In this document: in pieces, positions 10,001 to 23,100 of the stretch
Position numbering within the stretch: the first letter of the stretch is position 1
How the letters are laid out: the number at the start of each line of letters is the position of its first letter
NCBI RefSeq assembly: GCF_001039355.2
Contig: NW_019775508.1
Location: 240,595 to 304,594 of the forward strand
Origin: Lingula anatina
Taxonomy: Eukaryota > Brachiopoda > Lingulata > Lingulida > Lingulidae
DNA: 64,000 nt
Reading direction: 5' to 3'
The notes under the pieces: model-generated
What the model was told of the DNA's origin: nothing
Seen by the model: the letters and a program-made list of their open reading frames with translations, nothing else
Database searches by the model: none
Made by a program: the position numbers and the translations under genes

Positions 10001-13000
10001 TCCTGTAGACACTGTTGCATTCTCTGCCACCGTTGATGGCATGGTTGTAGTTGATGTTGCATTCTGTTCAACAGTTGATGCCATAGTAGTGGCTGATGTT
10101 GCATTTTGGGCCACAGTTGATGGCACAGTTGTGGTTGTTGTTGTATTTTGAGCTACGGTTGATGGCACAGTCGTGGTTGATGTTACATTCTGGGCTACAG
10201 TTGAAGGCACAGTCGTTGCGGATGTTACATTCTGAGCCACAGTTGATCCCAAAGTCGTAGTTGATGTTACATTCTGGGCTACAGTTGATGGCATAGTAGT
10301 TGTTGATGTAGTGTTCTGAGCTTCGGTTGATGGCATTACAGTGGTTGATGTTACATTCTGAGCTACAGTTGATGGCATAATAGTTGCTGATGTAGTGTTG
10401 TGAGTTTCAGTTGATGGCATTACCGTGGTTGATGTTACATTTTGAGCCACAGTTGTTGGTAAAGTCGTGGTTGATGTTACATTCTGGGCTACAGTTGATG
10501 GCATAATCGTTGTTGATGTTGTGTCCTGAGCTTCAGTTGATGTCATTGCCGTGGTTGATGTTGCATTATGAGATAAAGTCGAAGTCAATGCTGTGGTTGA
10601 AGTTTCATTGTGAGGAATAGTAAATATCATAGTTGTAGTTGATGTCACATTTTGAGCGACAGTTGTTGACAAAGTGGTGGTTGTTGTTGCATTCTGAGCT
10701 GCAGTTGATGGCACAGTAGCAGTGGATGTTGCATTTTCAGCAGCAGTTGATCCCACAGTCGTGCCTGATGTTACATTTTGAGCAACAGTTGATGACATAG
10801 TCGTGCTTGATATTGTATTATCAGCTCCAGTTGATGGCATTGCCGTAGTTGATGTTGCATTTGGAGCAAGAGTTGATGTCTTCATTGTGATTGTTGCATT
10901 CTGAGCAACAGTTGATGGCATAGTCGCGGTAGTTGCATTCTGAGCTTCAGTTGGTGGAATAGCCGTGGTTGTTGTTACATTCTGAAATACAGTTGATGCC
11001 ATAGTCATGGTTGATGTTGCATTTTGAGCTACAGTTGATGCTACAGTCGTGGCTGATGTTACATTCTGAGCTACAGTTGAAGCTATAGTCGTGGCTGATG
11101 TTACGTTCTGAACTATAGTTGATGGCATAGTTGTGGCTGATGTTACATTCTGAGCTACAGTTGACGCTTTAGTCGTGGCTGATGTTTCATTTTGGGTCAC
11201 AGTTGATAGCATAGAAGTGGCGGATGTTGCATTTTGAGCTACAGTTGATGGAATAGTCATAGTTGATGTTGAATTATTAGCAACGGTTGATGGCAAAGTT
11301 GTGGTTGTTGCATTCTGAGAAACAGTTGATGCCAGAATCGTGGTCGATGTTGCATTCTGAGCTACAGTTGATGGCACAGTCGTGGTTGATGTTGATGGCA
11401 CAGTTGATGCCAGAATCGTGGTCGATGTTGCATTCTGAGCTACAGTTGATGGCAAATTCGTGGTTGATGTTACATTGTGCGCTGCAGTTGATTGCACAGT
11501 TGCGCTGGATGTTACATTCTGAGATACGGTTGATGATAAAGTCGTTGTTGATGTTGCATTTTGAGCAATGGTTGATGCCATAGTCGTGGTTGATGTTGCA
11601 TTCTGAGCTACAGTTGATGCCAAAGTCGTGGATGATGTTTCATTCTGAGCTTCAGTTGATGCCCTAATCGTGGTTGTTGTTGCATTTTGAGCTACAGTTG
11701 ACGACACAGTCGTGGTTGATGTTGCATTCTCAAAAACAGTTGATGCCATTGTCGTGGTTGATGTTTCATTCTGCGCTACAGTTGATGCCATAGTCGTGGT
11801 TGTTGTTGCATTCTGAGCTACAGTTGATGCCATAGTCGTGGCTGATGCATTCTGAGAAACTGTTGATGCCACAGTCGTGGTTGATGCATTCTGAGAAACA
11901 GTTGATGCCATAGTCGTGGTTGTTGTTGCATTTTGAGCTACAGTTGACAACACAGTCGTGGCTGATGTTGCATTTTGAGCTACAGTTGATGCCATAGTCG
12001 TGGTTGATGTTGCATTCTGAGCTACAGTTGATGCAACAGTTGTTGTTGATGTTGCATTCTGAGCTACAGTTGATGGCATTGTCGTGGATGATGTTTCATT
12101 CTGAGCTTCAGTTGATGCCAAAGTCGTGGCTGATGTCGCATTTTGAGCTACAGTTGATGCCGTAGTCGTGGTTGATGTTGCATTATGAGCTACAGTTGAT
12201 GGCATAGTCGTGGTTGATGTTGTATTATGAGCTACAGTTGATGCCATAGTCGTGGTTGATGCATTCTGAGAAACAGTTGATGCCACAGTCGTGGGTGATG
12301 CATTCCGAGAAACAGTTGATGCCATAAAAGTGGTTGATGTTGCATTTTGAGCTACAGTTGATGCAACAGTTGTGGTTGATGTTGCATTCTGAGCTACAGT
12401 TGATGGCAAAGTCGTGGTTGATGTTTCATTTCTAGCTACAGTTGATGCCATAGTCGTGGTTGATGTTTCATTCTGAGCTACAGTTGATGGCATTGTCATG
12501 GTTGATGTTTCATTCTGAGCTTCAGTTGATGCCAAAGTCGTGGCTGATGTTGCATTTTGAGCTACAGTTGATGCCGTAGTCGTGGTTGATGTTGCATTCT
12601 GAGCTACAGTTGATGCCATAGCCGTGGGTGATGTTACATTGTGAGCTACAGTTGATGCCATAGTCGTGGTTGATGCATTCTGAGAAACAGTTGATGCCAT
12701 AGTCGTGGTTGATGCATTCTGAGAAACAGTTGATGCCATAAAAGTGGTTGATGTTGCATTTTGAGCTACAGTTGATGCAACAGTTGTTGTTGATGTTGCA
12801 TTTTGAGCTACAGTTGATGGCAAAGTCGTGGTTGATGTTTTATTCTGAACTTCCGTTGATGCCATAGTCGTGGCTGATGTTGCATTTTGAGTAACAGTTG
12901 ATGCTATAGTCGTGGTTGTTGTTGCATTTGGAGCTACAGTTGATGCCATAGTCGTGGTTGATGTTGCATTCTGAGCTAGAGTTGATGGCATAGTCGTGGC

Positions 13001-16000
13001 TGATGTTGTATTATGAGCAAATGTTGATGGCATAGCTGTGGTTGTTGCATTCTGAGAAACAGTTGATGCCATAATAGTGGTCGATGTTGCATTCTGAGCT
13101 ACAGTTGATGCCATAATCGTAGTTAGTGTTGCATTTTGAGTTACACTTGACGGAATAGTCGTGGTAGATGTTATATTATGAGCAATGGTTGATGGCATAG
13201 CTGTGGTTGTTGCATTCTGAGAAACAGTTGATGCCACAATCGTGGTTGATGTTGCATTCTGAGCTACAGTTGATGGCAAAGTCGTGTCTGATGTTGCATT
13301 CTGAGCTACAGTTGATGGCAAAGTCGTGGCTGATGTTACATTCTGAACTAAAGTTGATGGCATAGTCGTGGTTGACGTCACATTCTGAGCTTTAGTCATT
13401 GCATTAGTCGTGACTGTTGCATTCTGAGCTACAGTTGATGCCAAAGTCGTGGTGGATGTTAAATTCTGAGCTAGAGTTGACGCCATAGTTGTGTTTGATG
13501 TTGCAGTGTGACCTACAGTTGATGGTATTTTTGTAGTTAATGTTGCATTCTGAGCTACAGTTGATGGCATGGTAGTGGTTAACATTGTGTTCTGCGCCAC
13601 AGTTGATGGCGTACTTGCAGACGCTGTGGTGTTTTGGGCTGCAGTTAACGCCACTGTGGTGGCTGGCAATGTAGTCGTTACAGTGGTTGGAGTGGGCGTT
13701 GTATTTGTCGTTGCAGTTGTAGTCAGAACACGTGTTGTTGTAGAAGATACGGTACCTGGTGTTGTTTCTGAAATAAAACATGTTTCACTCGGTAAAAACA
13801 AGCTAATTTAGTTAATAAAATTATATTGAATCCTTATTTAGCTTATATATCTAAGATAAAATAAGATAAAGATTATATTTACCGAATATTACAAAAGATT
13901 CCCTTTCAAATCGATGTGTTCCTATTAAGCCGTCTGATGTCCCTTGGTCAAACACCTGTCGCACCTGCTGTGGGGTGATGGGTGTTGAAGTAGGGGCGAA
14001 AGTTACGTCATACACAACGATAATACTACCATTGCTGGAATACATATGAATATAATTCATTCATGTTATTTTTGAAAGAAAAACAGTTTCACCATCACAG
14101 CTAAAAGGTAATTTAATATAAGCAAGGATAATATTTCTCAAGTAACTATTCAATGCTGGTGAGCCTTAATGCTTTCATTTAGAAAAACATTGAAATATAA
14201 ACTCATATCAACTTATCTTACCTTAAATTTATGATATGAACATCTGTTGGGTTTAAAGGTTTGTAGATCTCCAAAAGCTGAAAGAATACAATATGAGGAA
14301 AACAAAAACATTAAAATGTTTGTCGACATCTGTTAGACAATAAAACATCAACACTATAAATTATCATCTTCCTGATATTAAAAAGTTCGATTTTCAGTGA
14401 CAGTCATTACTTTCTCCATGAAAAGAAAATGCCCAGATACTTACATGTACCCTCATACCGTACACAAGACCGGCGTAAGCCTCTGTGAGATTATTTAAGT
14501 AGACAGGATAGAAAACTAGGTCGACTTTAATCTTCCCTCTAAATGTCTGAGGTGGTCCAAGTGTGGTTGTAGTTGGTGCCTGTGTAGTCACAGTTGTTGA
14601 CACTGTAGAACTCGAAGTTGCTGCACTTGGAGTGGTACCCGCAGTGGTAGCCGCAGTGGAAGATGTAGTCGAAGCTGTTGTGTTTTGGGCTACAGTTGAT
14701 GCCATAGTTGGAGATGATGTTGCGTTCTTAGCTTCAGTCGATGTCGTTGCTCTAGTAGATGTAGTAGACACAATAGATAAAGTTGTAGACGCTGTGCTTC
14801 CTGTAGAAGCTCCAGTAGTAGATACAGCAGACAAAGTGGTAGATGCAGTACTTGGTGTTGATCCCCCAGTGGTTGAAAAAGTTGATGTAGACTCTCCAGT
14901 AGTAGACACAGCAGATACTGTTGTCGATGTTGTACTTGGTTTAGAAGCCGCAGTCGTAGACACAGTGGACACAGTTGTCGACGTAGATCCAGTAGCAGAT
15001 GATGGTGAAGATGATCCAGTAGTAGACAAAGGTGTCGATGATGTTGACATTGTGACATTCTGTGCTACAGTTGATGTCATAGTCGTGGTTGATGTTGCAT
15101 TCTGTGCTACAGTTGATGGCATAGTCGTGGTTGTTGTTGCATTCTGAGCTTCGGTTGATGGCATCGTTGTTCTTGACACAAAAGACGATGTTGTAGATGC
15201 TGAACTTGGTGTAGATGATCCAGTAGTAGACAATGGTGTCGATGATGTTGACATTGTGACATTCTCTGCTACAGTCGATGGCATAGTCGTGGTTGATGTT
15301 GCATTCTGCACTACAGTTGATGGCATAGTCATGGTTGTTGTTGCATTCTGAGCTTCGGTTGATGGCATCGTTGTTCTTGACACAAAAGATGATAATGTAG
15401 ATGCCGTTCTTGGTGTAGAAGATCCATTAGTTGTCACAGTAGACGATGTTGTAGACGCTGTGCTTGGTGTAGAGGATCCAGTAGTTGTCATAGTAGACGA
15501 CGTAGTAGACGCTGTGCTTGGTGTAGAGGATCCAGTAGTTGTCATAGTAGACGATGTTGTAGACGCTGTGCTTGGTGTAGAGGATCCAGTAGTTGTCAAA
15601 GTAGACGATGTTGTAGACGCTGTGCTTGGTGTAGAGGATCCAGTAGTTGTCATCGTAGAGGATGTTGTAGATGCTGTGCTTGGTGTAGAAGATCCATTTG
15701 TTGTCATAGTAGACGATGTTGTAGACGCTGTGCTTGATGTAGAGGATCCAGTAGTTGTCATCGTAGACGATGCTGTAGATGCTGTGCTTGGTGTAGAGGA
15801 TCCAGTAGTTGTCACAGCAGACGATGTTGTAAACGCTGTGCTTGGTGTAGAGGATCCAGTAGTTGTCATAGTAGACGATGTTGTAGATGCTGTGCTTGGT
15901 GTAGAGGATCCAGTAGTTGTCACAGTAGACGATGTTGTAGATGCTGTGCTTGGTGTAGGAGATGCAGTAGAAGACAAAGTAGACGGTGTTGTAAAAGCTG

Positions 16001-19000
16001 TACTTGGCGTAGGAGACCCAGTAGTTGACACCGTAGACAATATGGTAGATGATGTTATTGGTGTAGAAGTTACAGTAGTTGACACCGTAGACAATGTTTT
16101 AGATGATGTTATTGGTGTAGAGGTTACAGTAGTTGATACCGTAGACAATGTTGAAGATGCTGTACTTGGTGAAGACCCTTTAGTGGAAGAAACCGTAGAT
16201 GATGTAGGCACTGTTGTCGCAGTTGTAGATGTAGCTGTGGCTTCTGGAATAGTTTGATAAAAAAATTGCTGACAATCATCCACAATATGTAGTAGGTCCA
16301 TTTGAAGATAAAAACAGAAAAGTGAAAAATTGGGTTAAAGATACATTTGGGGATTCTACTTTTTTCTAACTCTTGTGACTGGGAGTGGTAAATCTATTTT
16401 TCTGCGAAAATCATGGAATTTTTTTTTAATTCATGATCATGCCTTGCTAGTGCGGGGAGTTTTCGTATTCAGCAAACAATGTTTTGGTAACGAAAGTTTT
16501 TTAAATAATTATATGAAAAACCCAAGCGACTAAACTTGACGATCTGAGCTAAAATAATAATAATAATAATAATAAATTTGTTTTGAGTCTAAAATCCATT
16601 ATAACATGTCCAGAAGAAATCAATTATTAGGAATAGATGAATAAAAAATTTCAGAGCTTAACGACAAAAAAATTGAGTATTCCAGATAAAACATACGGAT
16701 TCTCACATAAAAGCACTTACATTACATAATTAAAATATGTTTGTTAAGAAAAAATTCTAGGTAAAAAAACAGCCGTATTTGCACACAGAAAAAAATTATA
16801 AGTAGAACAGTCTTATTTCTTACAGTGCACAGATGCAATTACTATAAAATTTGTAAAATCAATTTAAAAGTCGATTAGTAAAAAAATTCCTGAATAGGTA
16901 TGTCTTCAGTTCTTTTAAAATGCTTGGTAGACTCAATTGATCGGATTACCAGTGGTAATAAATTCCATTCCTTTGGACCTGCTGATTTAAAAGAAATGTC
17001 ACCAAAAGTATTAAGGCGCATTTTTACCGGCTTAAGTAACAATTTGTCTACAGACCGCAGGTTTCTTGCTGAAACATAGTGAGTGACTAATTCACTTAAG
17101 TAGATCGGTGCAACTTTGTTAAAAGCATCATGAACAAAGACTAGAAATTTAAATAAAACCATGGCTTGCAAAGGTACGCAATGTAACTCTTTTAAAACTG
17201 GGGTGATATGATTACTCATGGATGTACGGGTTAATATTCTAGCTAAGATGTTCTGAACACGCTGCAGTCTTTTAATCTGTTTTTTTTTTTTTTTTTTTTT
17301 TGACAACCATATAAAAAGACGCAACGAAAAGTTTTTTCAATTTTTTAAAAACCCGGCCACACCGCTAAAATAACTGCAGGCTATTTGGCTATTTGTTATC
17401 TTAAATTAACATTGTAGACATTTTCTGAGACGTTAGACTCCTGCTGACAAGTTGCAGATTTTCTACTTTAGTGAAAATAAACAAGATCGATTGGAGAATT
17501 TGAGATGATACTGAGAACGATAGTAACGAAAGTTGATAATTAGTCCGTTTACGTTTTTTATGTGAGAACAGATAAATCTAGTAATTATTTTTTAGTGATT
17601 TAAGGTGCTATACTTATGTCAGTAAAGTTCCAGTTGAAAAAAAAAACAAATCTTCATCTCGCTTACTTCGAATAATTTTTTTATGTTAAATGGACCTATA
17701 TATTCAGAATGAGTCTGGGCGGAAAGCATATATTTTGATTGTCATATAACCTTATCTTTGTAGTCAAGAGGACTTAAAAACTGTGCCAAACTTATAACTC
17801 ACCAGTCACATTGATGGAGCCTCCAACAATTGCATAGCTCCCCATGATTCCGGCCTTTGTGCCCTGTTCAAACACTTGCTGAACCTGCTCTGCAGTGCGC
17901 TGGATTGTTGATGGACTCAGTGTCATCTCGTATTCAACCTTGATACTACCTGGGCTGAAATCATATATATCACGTTGATTTGATGTTGATGTGTAGTATC
18001 AACATTAGTTTTCTTATTTGATAGATTGCTGATGAGCTGAACATGTTAATGACTTGCTGTTAGTAAACATCTGCTATGCATGAATATACGTGGAGCTGGA
18101 GCCTTTATGAGATTAAACTACATTTAACCCGAATTTTCCAATGGTAGATAAATCATGCGATTAGCATTTACCTTAACCTGGTGATCGTGACAGACTGGGG
18201 AGATAGGGGTTGGTATATATCCTTCAGCTGGAAATTGTAAGAAAAATTTAGTGCAAAATAGTTCAAATTACTTTATTGTTAAATACTGGAGTTATTGAAT
18301 CTCTAAGGCTGCATTCAGAACAGCGGACTAACCAGTCCGCGGATCAAATATGGCTCACCCACTTGAATGCTTGTTTCTTAATCCCCGCAGGAGATGTATA
18401 CAGCGTCTATTAGGGAATTTGACGTCAAGCCTTAAAGTGGGTCGCCATATTTGACCCGCGGATTAGTTAGTTCGCTGTTCTGAATGTGGCCTTACAGCAG
18501 ACTAAGATGAATTTTGGACTTTGATATTCATTTAAGATGGGTCAATATAAGAAATTAAAATATATGTTTTTCAGTTTTGTCGGCATTGCAGAATACATTG
18601 TTTTAAACTTTCGTTGGAGCAACGTATCGATGTGGTTCTTACTTGTTTTTCCGTTGTATTTTTGAATGTAAGATATTCTTGCGATGACGTATCATTGTAG
18701 GCAGAAATGAATACTGCATCAAGGGTCATTCTTCCATGAAAAATCTGAGATCCTGGGATGGCGATGGTTGTTGTAACAACTGTTGCTGTGGTTGTTGTAG
18801 ATTGTGGCACGGCTGAGGAGGAAGTTAGTCCAATAGTGCTTGGCGTTGTCAATAACGTTGTTGAAGTTGAATCCACTGAAGAGGTAGCCGACGTGGTTGA
18901 AGCTCTATTCGAGGACGTATCCGGAACTGGGGTGGTGGTTGTTGTCGATGTTGTCGAAATTTTATTAACGGTTGTTTTTGTACTGCCAGCAGGCTTGCTG

Positions 19001-20079
19001 GAAGTAGAACTACTCATTGGCAAGGCCGTTGCACTGGCTGTTGGTGTTGAGGCAGCAGTTGTCCTATTTTCTGTTGTTGAATTGGTTCTTGTTGCTAAAA
19101 GAGTTGTGCTACTTGTTGTTGTTGGAGGAGTTGTGCTCCTTGTTGTAGAAGAAGTTGTGCCACTTGTTGTTGTTGTAGCATCTGTGCTGCTTGTTGTTGA
19201 AGCATTAGTGCTGCTTGTTGTTTTTGGTGCGGCTGTGCTGCTTGTTGTGGAAGCAGTAGTGCTACTTGTTGTTGGAACAGTTGTAATATTTGTTGTTGAA
19301 GCAGTTGTGCTACTTGTTGTTGAGGCAGTTGTGCTACTTGTTGTAGAAGTAGTTGTGCTTCTTGTTGTTGCTGGAGTGGCTGTTGTACTTGTTGTTGTTG
19401 GAGCAATTGTTGTACTAGTTGTTGTCGATATCGGGGCAGTAGTACTACTTGTTGTTGTTGGAGCAGTTGTGCTACTTGTTGTTGTTGGAGCAGTTGTGCT
19501 ACTTGTTGTTGTTAAAGCAGCTGTGCTACTTGTTGTTGAAGCAGTAGTGTTACTTGTTGTTGTTTGAGCAGTTGTATTACTTGTTGTTGTTGGAGCAGTT
19601 GTGCTTCTTGTTGTTGGAGCAGTTGTGCTACTTGTTGTTGTTGTTGGAATAGTTGTGCTACTTGTTGTTGTTGGAGCAGTAGTGCTACTTGTTGTTGTTG
19701 CAACAGTTGTGCTACTTGTTGTTGTTGTTGGAGCAGTAGTGCTACTTGTTTTTCTTGAAGCAGTCGTTGGAGTAGCTGTTGTACTAGTTCTTGGAGCTGT
19801 GGTTGTACTGNCGTAGTAGGTCCATTTGAAGATAAAAACAGAAAAGTGAAAAATTGGGTTAAAGATACATTTGGGGATTCTACTTTTTTCTAAAACTCTT
19901 GTGACTGGGAGTGGTAAATCTATTTTTCTGCGAAAATCATGGATTTTTTTTTAAAATTCATGATCATGCCTTGCTAGTGCGGGGAGTTTTCGTTTTCAGC
20001 AAACAATGTTTTGGTAACGAAAGTTTTTTAAATAATTATATGAAAAACACAAGCAACTAAACTTGACGATCTGAGCTAA

Positions 20080-20122
<43 letters not shown>

Positions 20123-23100
20123 TTATTTTGAGTCTAAAATCCATTATAAAATGTCCAGAAGAAATCAATTATTAGGAATAGATTAATAAAAAATTTCAGA
20201 GCTTAACGACAAAAAAATTGAGTATTCTAGATAAAACATACGGATTCTCACATAAAAGCACTTACATTACATAATTAAAATATGTTTGTTAAGAAAAATT
20301 CTAGGTAAAAAAACAGCCGTATTTGCACACCTAAAAAAATTATAAGTAGAACAGTCTTATTTCTTACAGTGCACAGATGCAATTACTATAAAATTTGTAA
20401 AATCAATTCAAAAGTCGATTAGTCAAAAAATTCCTGAATAGGTATGTCTTCAATTCTTTTTTAAAATGCTTGGTAGACTCAATTGATCGGATTACCAGTG
20501 GTAATAAATTCCATTCCTTTGGACCTGCTGATTTAAAAGAAATGTCACCAAAAGTATTTAGGCGCATTTTTACCGGCTTAAGTAACAATTTGTCTGCAGA
20601 CCGCAGGTTTCTTGCTGAAACATAGTGAGTGACTAATTCACTTAAGTAGATCGGTGCAACTTTGTTAAAAACATCATGAACAAAGACTAGAAATTTAAAT
20701 AAAACCATGGCTTGCAAAGGTAGGCAATGTAACTCTTTTAAAACTGGGGTGATATGATTACTCATGGATGTACGGGTTAATAATCTAGCTGAGATGTTCT
20801 GAACACGCTGCAGTCTTTTAATCTGTTATTTATTTATTTATTTATTTATTTTTGACAACCATATAATAAGACACAACGAAAAGTTTTTTCAATTTTTTAA
20901 AAACCCGGCCACACCGCTAAAATAACTGCAGGCTGTTTGGCTATTTGTTATCTTAAATTAACATTTAGTGAAAATAAACAAGATCGATTGGAGAATTTGA
21001 GATGATACTGTGAACGATAGTAACGAAAGTTGATAATTAGTCCGTTTACGTTTTTTATGTGAGAACAGATAAATCAAGTAATTAATTTTTAGTGATTTAA
21101 GGTGCTATACTTATGTCAGTAAAATTCCAGTTGAAAAAAAAAACAAATCTTCATCTCGCTTACTTCGAATAATTTTTTAAATGTTAAATGGACCTATATA
21201 TTCAGAATGAGTCTGGGCGGAAAGCATATATTTTGATTGTCATATAACCTTATCTTTGTAGTCAAGAGGACTTAAAAACTGTGCCAAACTTATAACTCAC
21301 CAGTCACATTGATGGAGCCTCCAACAATTGCATAGTTCCCCATGATTCCGGCCTTTGTGCCCTGTTCAAACACTTGCTGAACCTGCTCTGCAGTGCGCCG
21401 GATTGTTGATGGACTCAGTATCAGCTCGTATTCAACCTTGATACTACCTGGGCTGAAATCATATATATCACGTTGATTTGATGTTGATGTGTAGTATCAA
21501 CATTAGTTTTCTTATTTGATAGATTGCTGCTGAGCTGAACATGTTAATGACTTGCTGTTAGTAAACATCTGTTATGCATGATTATACGTGGAGCTGGAGC
21601 CTTTGTGAGATTAAACTACATTTAACCCGAAATTTCCAATGATAGATAAATCATGCGATTAGCATTTACCTTAACCTGGTGATCGTGACAGACTGGGGAG
21701 ATAGGGGTTGGTATATGTCCTTCAGCTGGAAATTGTAAGAAAAATTTAGTGCAAAATAGTTCAAATTACTTAATTGTTAAACACTGGAGTTATTGAATCT
21801 CTAAGGCTGCATTCAGAACAGCGGACTAACCAGTCCGCGGATCAAATATGGCTCACCCACTTGAATGCTTGTTTCTTAATCCCCGCAGGAAATGTATACA
21901 GCGTCTATTAGGGAATTTGACGTCAAGCCTTAAAGTGGGTCGCCATATTTGATCCGCGGATTAGTTAGTTCGCTGTTCTGAATGTGGCCTTACAGCAGAC
22001 TAAGATGAATTTTGGACTTTGATATTCATTTAAGATGGGTCAATATAAGAAATTAGAATATATGTTTTTCAGTTTTGTCGGCATTGCAGAATACATTGTT
22101 TAAAACTGTCGTTGGAGCAACGTATCGATGTGGTTCTTACTTGTTTTTCCGTTGTATTTTTGAATGTAAGATATTCTTGCGATGACGTATCATTGTAGGC
22201 AGAAATGAATACTGCATCAAAGGTCATTCTTCCATGAAAAATCTGAGATACTGGGATGGCGATGGTTGTTGTTGCTGTGGTTGTTGTAGATTGTGGCACG
22301 GCTGAGGAAGAAGTTAGTCCAATAGTGATTGGCGTTGTTAATAACGTTGTTGAAGTTGAATCCACTGAAGAGGTAGCCGACGTGGTTGAAGCTCTATTCG
22401 AGGACGTATCCGGAACTGGGGTGGTGGTTGTTGTCGATGTTGTCGAAATTTTATTAACGGTTGTTTTTGTACTGCCAGCAGGCTTGCTGGAAGTAGAACT
22501 ACTCATTGGCAAGGTCGTTGCACTGGCTGTTGGTGTTGAGGCAGCAGTTGTCCTATTTTCTGTTGTTGAATTGGTTCTTGTAGCTAAAAGAGTTGTGCTA
22601 CTTGTTGTTGTTGGAGGAGTTGTGCTCCTTGTTGTTGAAGCAGTAGTGCTGCTTGTTGATTTTGGTGCGGCTGTGCTGCTTGTTGTGGAAGCAGTAGTGC
22701 TACTTGTTGTTGAAACAGTTGTAATACTTGTTGTTGAAGCAGTTGTGCTATTTGTTGTTGAGGCAGTTGTGCTACTTGTTGTAGAAGTAGTTGTGCTACT
22801 TGTTGTTGCTGGAGTGGCTGTTGTACTTGTTGTTGTCGGAGCAATTGTTGTACTAGTTGTTGTCGATATCGGGGCAGTAGTACTACTTGTTGTTGTTGGA
22901 GCAGTTGTGCTACTTGTTGTTGTTGGAGCAGTTGTGCTACTTGTTGTTGTTAAAGCAGTTGTGCTACTTGTTGTTGAAGCAGTAGTGTTACTTGTTGTTG
23001 TTTGAGCAGTTGTACTACTTGTTGTTGTTGGAGCAGTTGTGCTTCTTGTTGTTGGAGCAGTTGTGCTACTTGTTGTTGTTGTTGGAACAGTTGTGCTACT

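Larger units (their letters stand above)
16290..19810. repeat. First copy of a 3.5-kb block holding the first SEA module (partner 19813-23305)
   Basis: The block matches 19813-23305 at about 98% by eye and ends at the single N at 19811. Both copies share the same LINE fragment and the same MITE at the same places. They differ by microsatellite length, by a roughly 55-base segment near 17410-17465 present only here, and by a few Thr/Ser repeat units. Shared insertions mean the copies separated after those insertions, as alleles or a very recent duplication. Confidence 0.8.

Noticed and set aside
9666-19816. Long plus-strand frames rich in Val, Asp and Leu (for example 9666-10151, 14563-15147, 15460-16257, 18758-19567)
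   Set aside because: They are reverse-complement shadows of Thr/Ser codons in the mucin exons; they lack splice signals and recognisable domains.
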